NCBI GenBank assembly: GCA_036274155.1
Contig: DASUGH010000022.1
Location: 48,511-112,510, forward strand
From: Gp6-AA40 sp036274155
GTDB lineage: Bacteria > Acidobacteriota > Vicinamibacteria > Vicinamibacterales > UBA2999
Direction of reading: 5' to 3'
DNA: 64,000 nucleotides
The translations under genes and the position numbers were made by a program. The notes beneath the pieces are model-generated. The model saw only the letters and a list, made by a program, of their open reading frames with translations. It was not told the DNA's origin and ran no database searches. Of this stretch, positions 53,180 to 62,694 are shown piece by piece (the first letter of the stretch is position 1; the number at the start of each line of letters is the position of its first letter).

Positions 53180-56137
53180 TCAGTTCGAGCGGGTGAGCCG
53201 CTTCAGCTCCTCGGTCCAGCCCTGGGCGACGATGATGCCGGCCGTATCGGACATCGCCTTCGGATCGTCCTTGATGACGAGAAAGCGCCGGCCATCTCTC
53301 GTCACGTCGTACATGCGTCCAGCGTATACGCCACTGAAGCCGCCACGATAGCTGCGCATCTCTAGCAGCCGGCGCGGCGCGCGTGCGGCGAACGCGGGCC
53401 CGGGCTCAACGGGCACGGAGTAAAGCCAGCCATCGGCACCGACGTAGAAGAGCTCGGTTCCGTCGCGGCTCCACAGCGGCTGCCTTCCGCCGTCGGTGGT
53501 TACCGCAGTGACGGAACCGCTCGGGTTGCCGGATGGACGGACGTACACCTGCAGCTGAAGCGATTGTCTAGGATCGGCGGCTTCGTAGGCCACCCACCGC
53601 CCGTCAGGCGAGATCTCGCCATTCCGTTCGATGAACGGCGCCGCAAACCACGTGCTGATCTTGTGTTCGTCAAGATTGACCGCGAGGATGTCGCTCGTGG
53701 CGAGGAGCGTCCAGGCGAGAAGGGTCCCGTGATGCGAAGACGAGGGGACGAGCGGCTGCGCGGCAGGGTGCAGCGGTTCAGCATCTCCGCTTCCGTCGAC
53801 CGCTCGTCGAAAAACCGTCCCGTGGGGACTGGCCGTCGTCGAGAGCGACGCGTACGCAATGTGCTGGTCGTCCAGCCACGTGGGTGCGATCTGAAGCCCT
53901 GGCTCGAGCGTCAGGGGTGTGCGTGTCCCGCGAGCAAAGTTGAACACCCACACATCCGTCTGCTGTTCGCCGAGGCTGAACGCTAGCCGCGTTTCGTCCG
54001 GTGAGAGCCGCGGATGCATATACTCCCCGGGCGGGATCTCCTGGATCGGCGTTTCGTCCGCCTGGCGATCGACCCAGGCGAACGTCCGGCTGGCGCGCGT
54101 GATCGCTCCGGCAGGGATGTAGGCCAACGCCCCGTTCCGGCTGATCACGAACTCCGCGACGCCGCTGTTCAAGGTCCTGACTTCAATTCCCAGGGGCGTT
54201 GGAGCGCCCGTCACTTCCAGCCCTCGCGGGTCGAACGGTGCGGCAAACAGAGACCCGCCAGCTTCGTACACAATGTGTCCGGTTGGCGAGTACTGCGCCT
54301 GGTTCCCGGGAAGCTCGAGATCCTTGATGGTCTTCGTCGCGGTTTCGAGCACGGCGATGCGCGACATGTCTCTGGTACCGGCCGACGGCGCGATGGTGAA
54401 TAACACGTTGCGACCGCCGGGCAGATACACCGGCCAGATGTGATCGCCTTCGCCGCGCTTCGCATCGGGAGTCGTCAGGACGATGGTCTGGCCCCCATTG
54501 GCCGGCACCTGTAGCAGACCCGTTGCCGGATCCGATGTCGCGAACACGATCCGCTCATCCTCACCCCATGTGGCCCCGCTGCTCGGATAATTCCCCAGAT
54601 TGGCCAGGCGCATCGACGACCCACCGGACACGGAGACCGTCTTCAGCTCAGGGCCTCCGGCGCCAACGTCGATGAATCCGACGCGCTCGCCATCTGGCGA
54701 CGAGAATGGCCCGCGCGGATTGACGGTCATGACGAGCGCCGTCGGCTCGATTTGATCGCGGCCACGTAAAAAGAGTTGCGAGGAACCCTGTGAGCCGACG
54801 GCTTTGTAAACGACCGCGCCGTTCGGGAGGATGGCGAGGTCGCGAGCGATCCCATCGATCTGCAGTGCCGCACTGCCCAAGGGCGCGATCGTATAGCGAG
54901 TGATCGGAGCTGGTTCCGGACGCGTAAGCCTCCAGACCACTGCGCCGGTCGTCGCCGAGAAAAGGAGGACCGCGGCCAACGGCCACGATGCGCGTCGCCA
55001 GCCGTTCTGACGCGCGGCAGTCGACGCGGCCACTCCAGGCGCGGCCGTGAAGTGCGGCAGGTTGTCGAGGACGAACCGGACAGCCGAGACGTCGCCGATC
55101 CGGCGATGTCGATCTTTCGTGAGGCATCCTCGGAGCAGCACGCGAACGGCGTCCGGGGTGTCACGTGGCAAGCGCGTGTAATCGGGCTCTTCGCGCAGCA
55201 CCGATGCGAGCGTATCGGCCACGTCGTTCCCGCCGAACGCGCGCGTGCCCGTGAGCATCTCGTAGAACACGCACCCGAACGCCCAGATGTCGCTGCGCTT
55301 GTCCGCCGGCCTGCCCTTGGCCTGCTCGGGGGACATGTAAGCGGCGGTGCCGAGGAGCACTCCAGCCGCAGTCATTGCCGGCGTCGTGATCGTCGGGGAG
55401 TCGGCAAGCAGCCGTCCGCTCGATGCCTCGGCGTGCGTGTGGTCTACTCGCGCGAGACCGAAATCGAGCACCTTCACGACGCCGTCGTCGCGAACCTTGA
55501 TGTTGCCCGGCTTGAGATCTCGGTGGACGACGCCTTGCTGATGGGCGGCGTCGAGCGCATCGGCGATCTGACGTGCGCCGGCGACCGCCTCGTCCAGCGG
55601 TAAAGCCCCCGACCGGAACCGGTCGGCAAGCGTCGGCCCTTCGATCAGCTCGAGGACCAAACCGAGCGGAGCGTCGTCAGAGTTCTCGGCGGATTCCACG
55701 CCGTAGATGGCGCCGATGTTCGAGTGGTTCAGCGAGGCCAGAATCTTTGCCTCGCGGCGGAAGCGCGCAGTGCGCTCGGGATCCCGGCTGACATCGGCCG
55801 GCAGGATCTTGATCGCGACTTGGCGGCCGAGCACCGTGTCGGTGGCGCGATAGACCTCGCCCATGCCGCCGGCGCCGAGCAGCGATTCGATCTGATACGG
55901 CCCGAAACGGGTGCCAGTCGCTACCATTGGTTCGGCATCGAACAATTGTCCGACGGACTCACCCACGGGCGAATCAATCACCACCGATCGCTCGGCGTCG
56001 GCGAGCATCGCCTCAACCTGCTGGCGGGCGTCCGGGTCGTCCCCGCACGTCTCGCGGACGAACGCGGCCCTCTCAGCTGGCTCCAGTAGGATAGCGGCCT
56101 CGAACGCCTGGATAACACGATGGGGCCGGCTGGTCAT
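53180..56137 (-). CDS. Ser/Thr protein kinase with TolB-like propeller (PknB type)
   Basis: 985 residues from ATG 56137. The N-terminal segment (AFEAAILLEPAERAAFVRETCGDDPDARQQVEAMLADAE) is the short helical region typical of kinases paired with ECF sigma factors. Kinase: GAGGMGEVYRATD, VAIKILP, HRDLKPGNIKVRDD, DFGLARVD, GTAAYMSPEQAKG, all intact. A transmembrane helix at about 390 is followed by a propeller (SSPDGERVGFID, LSPDETRLAFSL, ISPDGRWVAYEA). Divergent from the ECF sigma gene 73 bp away. Confidence 0.92.
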   Translation of the reverse strand: MTSRPHRVIQAFEAAILLEPAERAAFVRETCGDDPDARQQVEAMLADAERSVVIDSPVGESVGQLFDAEPMVATGTRFGPYQIESLLGAGGMGEVYRATDTVLGRQVAIKILPADVSRDPERTARFRREAKILASLNHSNIGAIYGVESAENSDDAPLGLVLELIEGPTLADRFRSGALPLDEAVAGARQIADALDAAHQQGVVHRDLKPGNIKVRDDGVVKVLDFGLARVDHTHAEASSGRLLADSPTITTPAMTAAGVLLGTAAYMSPEQAKGRPADKRSDIWAFGCVFYEMLTGTRAFGGNDVADTLASVLREEPDYTRLPRDTPDAVRVLLRGCLTKDRHRRIGDVSAVRFVLDNLPHFTAAPGVAASTAARQNGWRRASWPLAAVLLFSATTGAVVWRLTRPEPAPITRYTIAPLGSAALQIDGIARDLAILPNGAVVYKAVGSQGSSQLFLRGRDQIEPTALVMTVNPRGPFSSPDGERVGFIDVGAGGPELKTVSVSGGSSMRLANLGNYPSSGATWGEDERIVFATSDPATGLLQVPANGGQTIVLTTPDAKRGEGDHIWPVYLPGGRNVLFTIAPSAGTRDMSRIAVLETATKTIKDLELPGNQAQYSPTGHIVYEAGGSLFAAPFDPRGLEVTGAPTPLGIEVRTLNSGVAEFVISRNGALAYIPAGAITRASRTFAWVDRQADETPIQEIPPGEYMHPRLSPDETRLAFSLGEQQTDVWVFNFARGTRTPLTLEPGLQIAPTWLDDQHIAYASLSTTASPHGTVFRRAVDGSGDAEPLHPAAQPLVPSSSHHGTLLAWTLLATSDILAVNLDEHKISTWFAAPFIERNGEISPDGRWVAYEAADPRQSLQLQVYVRPSGNPSGSVTAVTTDGGRQPLWSRDGTELFYVGADGWLYSVPVEPGPAFAARAPRRLLEMRSYRGGFSGVYAGRMYDVTRDGRRFLVIKDDPKAMSDTAGIIVAQGWTEELKRLTRSN

Positions 56138-56210
56138 GACGTCTCGGGCACGGTGCCCCCCTCCGGTGCGTACAGCGTAAAAAGAACGCCGCAACTACAA
56201 TGGTTGCCCT

Positions 56211-56792
56211 ATGATGCCGGCCGCATCGACGGAAGTCACGGCATTGCTCAAGGCCTGGCGTTGTGGTGACACGGCGGCGCTCGACCGTCTGACACCAATC
56301 GTTTACGAGCATCTGCGCCGATTGGGACGTCAATACGTCCGAAACGAACGCGCCGGGATTCGCGGCGACGCCACGTCGCTCGTGCACGAGGCGTTCATCA
56401 AGCTGGTGGACGCGCAAAAGGTGGACTGGCAGGACCGCGCGCATTTCCTCGCAGTGTGCTCTCAGATCATGCGACGACTGCTGGTGGACGCCGCGCGTGC
56501 GCGTGCGGCGACGAAGCGCGGCGGCGAGCTGCAGCGAGTAGACCCTTCAAGCCAGCTGAATCTCGAGACCCTGCCAGCTGCCGAACGCGCCCGCGACATC
56601 TGTGCGCTGGACGAGTCGCTACGTGCGATGGCGAAGACCGAACCGCGTCGCGCACAGGTCGTCGAGATGCGGTTCTTCGGCGGACTGAGCGTCGAGGAGA
56701 CCGCCGAGGCACTTCAGGTCTCGCCGCAAACCGTCATGCGCGACTGGAAGCTCGCCCGGGCTTGGCTGGCCGTGGAGATTGGACGTCGGTAA
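56211..56792 (+). CDS. ECF-type RNA polymerase sigma factor (acidobacterial, kinase-associated)
   Basis: 193 residues. Sigma2 region is at about 20-95 (DRLTPIVYEHLRRLGRQYVRNE, LVHEAFIKLVD, HFLAVCSQIMRRLLVDAARAR). Sigma4 is at about 135-190 (RRAQVVEMRFFGGLSVEETAEALQVSPQTVMRDWKLARAWL). This subgroup is known to occur beside Ser/Thr kinase genes, usually in the same direction; here the kinase is divergent. A TACAAT hexamer lies 9 nt before the start. Confidence 0.92.
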   Translation: MMPAASTEVTALLKAWRCGDTAALDRLTPIVYEHLRRLGRQYVRNERAGIRGDATSLVHEAFIKLVDAQKVDWQDRAHFLAVCSQIMRRLLVDAARARAATKRGGELQRVDPSSQLNLETLPAAERARDICALDESLRAMAKTEPRRAQVVEMRFFGGLSVEETAEALQVSPQTVMRDWKLARAWLAVEIGRR

Positions 56793-57589
56793 CTGGCGGA
56801 CGATCACGAAGGTTCTGGAGTTCCTTCTCGGTTTGACGAAGCTCAAGGCAACGCGGGTATCCCGGGCCGAGAGGTCGCGGTAACCCTCGCTATCTGCTAT
56901 TCGACGTCACGTGTGTCCGGTGACGTCGTTGCGTTTGGTCGCGCGGGAACGGGGTTCGATTGCGAGTCTTGACACGAGTCGGCGTTGACATTGAGTCGGC
57001 GTTGAGCTTGACAGTCACGTGGCGTTCTCGTAGCGTTTAGTCATCCGTAGTGGCGATCAGTCGCCACCCCTCCACGCTAGGTTTCAGATCACGTGGAGCG
57101 TTGCTTCGAACTGTTCGCCCTCAGGGCAGAGGGAGAAGCACCCGCTAGCCGGGACGGTGTAGAGAGTCGCAGCAGTACGGGGTGACAACCGAGCGGCCCA
57201 GGGGGCCCCTCGACGACAACGATACCCAACGCGACTCGCGCTTGCGATGGCGGTTTCGGCAAAATTGCCAGCCGCTGCCTGCGCACCACCGTGGGCCGGC
57301 ATTCCCCAACAATCGGCATCTACGTGCGACTCCTCGTCACGAGCTGTCGCCCAACGTTGCCGGCGCAGCCGGGTGCGTCGCGTACATCCGCCACGCACTC
57401 GGCGCGTTTCAGGCGTTCCACAGAGCGCGACCTCAGGCTTCCGCTCTGATGCCGCCGCGCGGGCCAGCCCAGGGACGTGATCGGCCTCAGGTTCGTCACG
57501 TCCCCCGGCACTAACCGGCTCGAGCCATCCATTTCAGACGTCGGGTGTCGACGATCACTTCGGCGCCAAAGGTGTGCGGAGGAAGAGTT
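56793..57589. other. Gene-poor stretch before the integrase remnant
   Basis: About 800 bp with no coding frame I can support. It has GGCGTTGA repeats near 56981-57004 (compare 3043-3074) and a perfect hairpin TGGCGA-TCAG-TCGCCA at 57051-57066. Confidence 0.5.
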
Positions 57590-57715
57590 ATGCGGAAGAC
57601 CACGTACCCGGAACCGGCGGATACTGCGAGCTTGGTGGCCGAGACCCAGCCCCCGACTGGAGGACTCCCGAATCGCCTCCTGACGGCGTTCGAGGTCGCG
57701 GAGTTCGTCGGTTGG
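57590..57715 (+). pseudogene. Excisionase/HTH N-terminal remnant
   Basis: ATG 57590 follows a GGAAGAG ribosome site. The frame reads to LPNRLLTAFEVAEFVGWP, the start of an excisionase-type (MerR-like) helix-turn-helix as found upstream of tyrosine integrases. It breaks off in mid-motif and is followed out of frame by integrase C-terminal sequence, marking an internal deletion. Confidence 0.55.
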
Positions 57716-57716
57716 C

Positions 57717-57968
57717 CGCGAAGGTGTCGCGTGGAACCGAGAGCAGCTTCAGCGGATCGATCTCCGTTGGCATGACCTGAGACACGAAGGCGCCTGCCGG
57801 CTGCTCGCCGACGGCGTCGACATCCGCATCATCCAACTGATGCTCGGCCACGCGAGCATCCAGCAGACGCAACGCTACCTGAACGTCACCGACGAGGAAC
57901 TCAGGAGAGGACTGGAGGTGAGCTGGAACAACAAGGGGCGACCGCTGCGACTCGCATCGGGAGGTTGA
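57717..57968 (+). pseudogene. Tyrosine integrase C-terminal remnant
   Basis: About 83 residues: NREQLQRIDLRWHDLRHEGA, LMLGHASIQQTQRYLNVTDE and a final PLRLASGG. Box II HxxR (HDLRH), the LGH motif and the catalytic tyrosine (QRYLN) are present. The box I arginine and the core-binding domain are missing. It ends 85 bp from tRNA-fMet and reads toward it, the usual place for an island integrase. Confidence 0.85.
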
Positions 57969-58002
57969 GATGCGAAGCGGCTACGCCCAAGCGATGTTGG
58001 CT

Positions 58003-58029
58003 CGCACGATTGTCACCCGTTTGTCACCC
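58003..58029. promoter_or_regulatory. Putative integrase arm-type site, right end
   Basis: 27 bp identical to 29883-29909, containing two tandem TTGTCACCC units, 23 bp from the tRNA core repeat and 34 bp after the integrase remnant. Confidence 0.6.
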
Positions 58030-58053
58030 GAGAGGCTTGTGAGGCTTGAAAAT

Positions 58054-58130
<77 letters not shown>

Positions 58131-58249
58131 TCACTATGCTACGGCCGGCCCGCCGCCGACCGCCAGAACATCTTACTTTAGCACGCAGCCGGCAGGCCGT
58201 AAAGGCACGCGCTCGGCTGCGCGCCGACGCGGCTTCATCTGTCAGCGTC

Positions 58250-58624
58250 TTATCTGCCGACCGGCGGAAGATCGCGGATCGTGAAGACCTTCTCCCCCGG
58301 CTTGATCCAGCCAAGCTCCCGTCGTGCCACGTCCTCGATCGTTGCGGGGTCGTTCTTCAGCTTGTCGATCTCGACGAGCAGACGCTCGTTATCGGACCGC
58401 AGCTTTTCCACTTCCTGCTGCAGCGCCCGCCCCTCCTGCCGTTTCTTCATCATCTCCACGATGCCGCGCTCGCCGAAGAGCGAGTCGAGCAGCACCATGG
58501 AGCCGATGAAGACCAGCACCCCCTCGACCAGACGCCGCCGGCGGCGCCGTGGTGGCGGCAGGGGAGGCCGTGAGGCCTTCGGCTTTTTCGGCCTGACGAT
58601 TCTGGGTGCTGGGTTCTCGGACAT
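58250..58624 (-). CDS. ftsB: FtsB/DivIC-like cell-division protein
   Basis: 124 residues from MSENPAPR; an in-frame ATG 12 nt upstream is an alternative. A basic, Pro-rich cytoplasmic N-terminus precedes one transmembrane helix (LVEGVLVFIGSMVLLDSLF), a coiled coil (MMKKRQEGRALQQEVEKLRSDNERLLVEIDKLKNDP) and the DivIC-type end ARRELGWIKPGEKVFTI. The family bridges FtsL and FtsQ at the septum. Confidence 0.88.
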   Translation of the reverse strand: MSENPAPRIVRPKKPKASRPPLPPPRRRRRRLVEGVLVFIGSMVLLDSLFGERGIVEMMKKRQEGRALQQEVEKLRSDNERLLVEIDKLKNDPATIEDVARRELGWIKPGEKVFTIRDLPPVGR

Positions 58625-58847
58625 CCGCTCCGGCACTGCGCGCTGCTCGACACGAGGGCGCGACAGCGGCCATTACCGCCTCGATCGACGCGATCATGCG
58701 AGAATAGCGCGTTTTCGATCCCGCGTCCTGCACTTTTGCATGAGTTGGCCTCCGGGATCCGGCGCTCGTCCGCGATCCACGGCGCTGGAAAGACTATCCG
58801 CGAGCGCTGCCTGGCGGGGGCAATGCCGGGCGCGGCGCCTCGTCATC

Positions 58848-59192
58848 ATGAGCGAACCTCTCAGGCCATCGGTCGTCCTCGTGTTGACGACCTTCGGCGT
58901 CTCCACCGACGTGGCGCCGATTGCTCGAACGCTCGTCGAGGAGCGGCTGGCGGCCTGCGTCAACATTCTCCCGGTCATGACTTCCATCTACCGCTGGAAG
59001 GGGAGTGTCGAGGAGGATCGCGAGCAGCAGGTCCTCATCAAGACGACGAGCGATCGCGTCCAGGCGCTCGAGGGGCGGCTGCGGCAGCTCCATCCCTACG
59101 ACGTCCCCGAGTTCATCGTCGTGGCGGCTTCCGGCGGATCGGCCGCGTATCTCGGCTGGGTGGTCGACAGCGTGAGCGGGTCGCCGTCGTGA
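58848..59192 (+). CDS. cutA: CutA-like divalent-cation tolerance protein
   Basis: 114 residues from ATG 58848; the longer upstream frame is a shadow. CutA motifs are clear: ARTLVEERLAACVNILP, SIYRWKGSVEEDREQQVLIKTT and LHPYDVPEFIVV. The family forms trimers of ferredoxin-like folds and is linked to copper tolerance, though its molecular role is unsettled. Confidence 0.93.
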   Translation: MSEPLRPSVVLVLTTFGVSTDVAPIARTLVEERLAACVNILPVMTSIYRWKGSVEEDREQQVLIKTTSDRVQALEGRLRQLHPYDVPEFIVVAASGGSAAYLGWVVDSVSGSPS

Positions 59193-59201
59193 CGGCGGCC
59201 T

Positions 59202-60359
59202 TCAGAGGCGGGAGAGCGCGTCGGACAGGTCTTCCTTGAGGTCTTCCACGTCCTCGATCCCGACCGAGATGCGCACCATGTCGTCGGTCAGGCCGACCGC
59301 CAGCCGGCGCTCCAGCGGCACCGACGCGTGCGTCATCGTGGCCGGGTGGCTGATGAGCGTTTCGACCCCGCCCAGGCTCTCTCCCAGTGCCGCCAGCGAG
59401 ACGTGATCGAGGAACGTGCGTGTGCGCTCGAGCGAGCCGAGCTCGAACGAAATCACGCCGCCGAACCCACGCATCTGCCGTCTGGCGAGATCGTGGTGCG
59501 GGTGCGAGGGCAGCCCGGGGTAGTGCACGCGCGTGACCTGGGGATGGCCGGCCAGGAACTCGGCAATCGCCTGCGCATTGGCGTTGTGGCGCTCCATCCG
59601 GATCTCCAGCGTCTTCGTCCCGCGCAGCACCAGCCAGGCGTCCATCGGACCGAGAATCGCGCCCTCCGCGTTCTGCACGAACTGCAGCCACTCGGCGTGA
59701 TCCTCTCGCGCGACGATCGCCGCGCCGCCGATGCTGTCGCTGTGGCCGTTGAGGAACTTGGTGGTGCTGTGCAACGCGATATCGGCGCCGAAGTCGATCG
59801 GCCGCTGACCCCACGGGCTGGCGAACGTGTTGTCGACGACGACGATCGCGTCGTGGGCGTGGCCGATGCGGGCGGCCTCGCGGAGGTCGGTCAGACGCAG
59901 CGTCGGATTGGTCGGCGTCTCCACGAAGAGCATCTTCGTGGACGGACGGAACGCCCTTGCGGTCTCGTCCAGATCCGACGTGTCGACATACGTGAAGTCG
60001 AGCCCGTACTTCCGCAGCACGCGCTCGAACAGCCGGTAGGTGCCGCCATACGTATTGTCGGTGACGACCACGTGATCGCCGGCCTGGAGCAGCGTCATCA
60101 CGGCGCCGGTGGCCGCCATGCCCGAGGCGAACGCGAACGCGGCTCTGCCGTTCTCGAGCGCGGCGAGGTTGCCTTCGAGCGCGGAGCGCGTCGGGTTCTG
60201 CGTCCGCCCGTACTCGTAGCCCTTGTGACGGCCCAGCGCTTCCTGCACGTATGTGGAAGTCTGGTAGATCGGGGTGATGATGGCGCCGGTCGACGGGTCG
60301 GGGACCTGACCCGCGTGGATGCAAAGCGTGCTGAATCGCGCGGTGTCGCGGAGCTTCAC
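59202..60359 (-). CDS. Cys/Met-metabolism PLP enzyme (cystathionine gamma-synthase/lyase type)
   Basis: 385 residues, GTG start. Fold-type I PLP signatures: YEYGRTQNPTRSALEGNLAALE, FASGMAAT, FVETPTNPTL, VVVDNTFASP, and the PLP lysine in HSTTKFLNGHSD (about 200-211). The end SLGGVETLISHPATMTHASV...VRISVGIED is standard. Sequence alone does not separate gamma-synthase, beta-lyase and gamma-lyase activities. Confidence 0.92.
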   Translation of the reverse strand: MKLRDTARFSTLCIHAGQVPDPSTGAIITPIYQTSTYVQEALGRHKGYEYGRTQNPTRSALEGNLAALENGRAAFAFASGMAATGAVMTLLQAGDHVVVTDNTYGGTYRLFERVLRKYGLDFTYVDTSDLDETARAFRPSTKMLFVETPTNPTLRLTDLREAARIGHAHDAIVVVDNTFASPWGQRPIDFGADIALHSTTKFLNGHSDSIGGAAIVAREDHAEWLQFVQNAEGAILGPMDAWLVLRGTKTLEIRMERHNANAQAIAEFLAGHPQVTRVHYPGLPSHPHHDLARRQMRGFGGVISFELGSLERTRTFLDHVSLAALGESLGGVETLISHPATMTHASVPLERRLAVGLTDDMVRISVGIEDVEDLKEDLSDALSRL

Positions 60360-60458
60360 TGTGGAATCAAGGGTACTCTGATATCATTTCGCCGCGCAAT
60401 TCGCAGCCGCTGATCTCCGGTCGCCGATCTTCGATCGCGTCGTTCGCGAAGATCCTCG

Positions 60459-62681
60459 ATGCCAGGTTCCCTCCCTTTTCTACCTTCACGTGACACCATT
60501 GCGCGGGTCGGCCGCTGGCTCACCGGTACGTTTGCCGGGCGTGCGCTCATCGTCGGACTGGTGCTCAAGGCTGTCGCCGCGCCGCTGCGCGCGCTGGCGG
60601 TGTCCGAAGGGGTGGCCGACACGATCAATACGGCCGGCGGCGTCGCGCTCGTCCTGGCGATGGCGGCGCTCGTCTACGCCGTCTACCACGAGATCAAGGG
60701 AGTCGTCCTCTGGCGCGTCCGCCGCAAGCTGACGCTCTCCTACATCTTCATCGGCTTCGTTCCAGCGCTGCTGCTCATCGTGCTCTTCTCGATCTCGGGA
60801 CTGCTGCTCTTCTACAACGTCAGCCAGTACTCGGCTCGCTCGGGCGTCCGGTCGGTGGTGAGCGAGGCGGCATTTCTCGCCGAGAGCGCAGCGGTGGGGC
60901 TGCAGGGATCGCCGACCGAATCAGAGCTGCGCGACCGATTGACGCGCCGGCAGGTTGGAGCACAGCGCTCGTTTCCCTTCATCTCGTACGCCGTCGTACC
61001 GGCTCGCCGTCCGTGCGACGCCGGAGGCAGTTCCTCGCAGACCATTGCGCCTGCCGAGGTCGTGACCGCCGGACCCTGGCGTCACGTCGATCCGCCGCAG
61101 GAGATTCCACAGTCGGTCACGTGTCCGGAGGGCTTTGCCGCACTCGTTGCCTACACGAATTCACCACTGACGCAGCTGCAGTCGGGCCAGAACGATCGCG
61201 AAGTCGCGGCGCACCTGGCCGCCCGCGCAGTGGCCTGGCCCGACGAGCCCAATCCTCGATTCGCCGTCGTCGTCGACGTGCCGTTCAGCCGCGAGTTCCT
61301 CGACTCGGTCCATGAGGAAACCGGAATCGAGATTGGCGATGTGACGGTGAGCCTCGTTGGCAAACCGTGCACCAACCCGGTGCTCGACGGCCGTGAGATC
61401 GAACCGCCGGGGCCGGCCGACAAGGCATCCGGTGTTCGCAATCCGCTGCGGCGCCCGCTCGAATGGGTGCTGTTTCTCGAGTTCACAGACTGGCAGACCG
61501 CCGGCACCTGTTCGGCGTCGGTTCGCATCGTCATGACGATCGCCGACGTCTACGCACGCGTCTCGGAGGGCTCCGGACTCGACGTCGTGCTGTTCGGCAT
61601 TGGATTCGTCGGCGTCCTGCTGGTGGTGATACAGGGGGCGGCCTTCATCATGGGGCTGACGCTCGCGCGCTCGATCACCGGATCGATCCACGAGCTCTTC
61701 ACCGGCACCGAGCGCGTGCGCCTCGGCGACTTCACCCACAAGATTTCCATCCACTCGCGCGATCAGCTCGGCGAGCTCGCCGAGTCGTTCAACTCGATGA
61801 CCTCGAGCATCGAGGACCTGCTGCGCGAGAAGGCCGAGAAGGAGCGGCTGGAGCAGGAGCTCCGCATTGCGCGCAGCATTCAGATGTCGCTGCTGCCGAC
61901 CGGGCCGCTCGCGGCTCCCGGACTGTCCGTGACGGCGCATTGCGAGCCGGCGCGGGAGGTGGGCGGCGACTACTACGACTATATGCCGATCGACGATCAC
62001 CGCGTCGGGCTGCTCATTGCCGACGTCGCCGGCAAGGGCACGTCGGCGGCGCTCTACATGGCGGAGCTGAAAGGGCTGATGTTGTCGCTCACGCAGCTGC
62101 ACACGTCGCCGCGCCGGCTGCTCATCGACGCGAACCGCATCATCTCGCGTCATCTCGACAGCCGCAGCTTCATCACCATCACGTATGCCGTCGTCGACCT
62201 CGAGGCGCGGACGCTCACCTACGCGCGAGCCGGTCACTGTCCGCTGATCTACGTGCCAGGGCCGCACGCCCCGTCGCGGGCGGCGCAGATCCTCGCGCCC
62301 GACGGCCTCGTCCTCGGCCTCCAGATTGACGATGGACAGCGATTCAACGGGCTGCTGGCCGAGGCGACCGTGCCGCTCGGCGCCGGGGATCTGTTTCTGT
62401 TCTACACCGATGGCCTTACCGAGGCGATGGATCCGGACGGCAACATCTTTGGCGAGGCCCGGCTCGCGGCGCTGCTCCAGGAGCAGGCGGATGCGCCGTT
62501 CGACCAGCTGCGCGAGCGGATCCTGCGCGAGATCGAGGTCTTCTCCGGGCCCACCGAGCAGCAGGACGACATGACGATCCTGCTCCTGAAGGTGGAAGAT
62601 GTAGGGACGTCTCCGGACCGGGCCCGTCCGCGCGCGGCGGCGGAGGCCGAACTGGCAGCGGCCGGCGGACGCAGGAGCTGA
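60459..62681 (+). CDS. RsbU-type serine phosphatase with HAMP and periplasmic sensor
   Basis: 740 residues. Hydrophobic helices at about 25-75 and 95-120, an extracytoplasmic sensor region (about 125-385), another helix (about 388-412), HAMP (about 413-465), a coiled coil (EKERLEQELRIARSIQMSLLP) and a SpoIIE phosphatase domain: AREVGGDYYDYMPI, LLIADVAGKGTSAALYMAELKG, FYTDGLTEAMDPDGNIFG, DDMTILLLKVE. Metal-binding aspartates are intact. It probably controls an anti-sigma or c-di-GMP-like switch in response to an envelope signal. Confidence 0.9.
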   Translation: MPGSLPFLPSRDTIARVGRWLTGTFAGRALIVGLVLKAVAAPLRALAVSEGVADTINTAGGVALVLAMAALVYAVYHEIKGVVLWRVRRKLTLSYIFIGFVPALLLIVLFSISGLLLFYNVSQYSARSGVRSVVSEAAFLAESAAVGLQGSPTESELRDRLTRRQVGAQRSFPFISYAVVPARRPCDAGGSSSQTIAPAEVVTAGPWRHVDPPQEIPQSVTCPEGFAALVAYTNSPLTQLQSGQNDREVAAHLAARAVAWPDEPNPRFAVVVDVPFSREFLDSVHEETGIEIGDVTVSLVGKPCTNPVLDGREIEPPGPADKASGVRNPLRRPLEWVLFLEFTDWQTAGTCSASVRIVMTIADVYARVSEGSGLDVVLFGIGFVGVLLVVIQGAAFIMGLTLARSITGSIHELFTGTERVRLGDFTHKISIHSRDQLGELAESFNSMTSSIEDLLREKAEKERLEQELRIARSIQMSLLPTGPLAAPGLSVTAHCEPAREVGGDYYDYMPIDDHRVGLLIADVAGKGTSAALYMAELKGLMLSLTQLHTSPRRLLIDANRIISRHLDSRSFITITYAVVDLEARTLTYARAGHCPLIYVPGPHAPSRAAQILAPDGLVLGLQIDDGQRFNGLLAEATVPLGAGDLFLFYTDGLTEAMDPDGNIFGEARLAALLQEQADAPFDQLRERILREIEVFSGPTEQQDDMTILLLKVEDVGTSPDRARPRAAAEAELAAAGGRRS

Positions 62682-62694
62682 CGCGGCGCATCGC

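Larger units (their letters stand above)
29783..58052. mobile_element. tRNA-fMet-associated genomic island, about 28.3 kb
   Basis: The segment is bounded by direct repeats of the tRNA 3' end, with the intact tRNA on the right. It has paired 27-bp repeats just inside both ends and a tyrosine-integrase remnant next to the intact tRNA. It carries a plasmid-like module at the left, a VapBC-like pair, and a large block of regulator and kinase genes with many inactivating lesions. Whether all of the interior arrived in one event cannot be told from this sequence. Confidence 0.7.

Noticed and set aside
59113..60324. 403-codon frame antisense to the PLP-enzyme gene
   Set aside because: It is Arg/Pro/Ala-rich shadow coding in high-GC DNA; the overlapping frame has full PLP-enzyme motifs.
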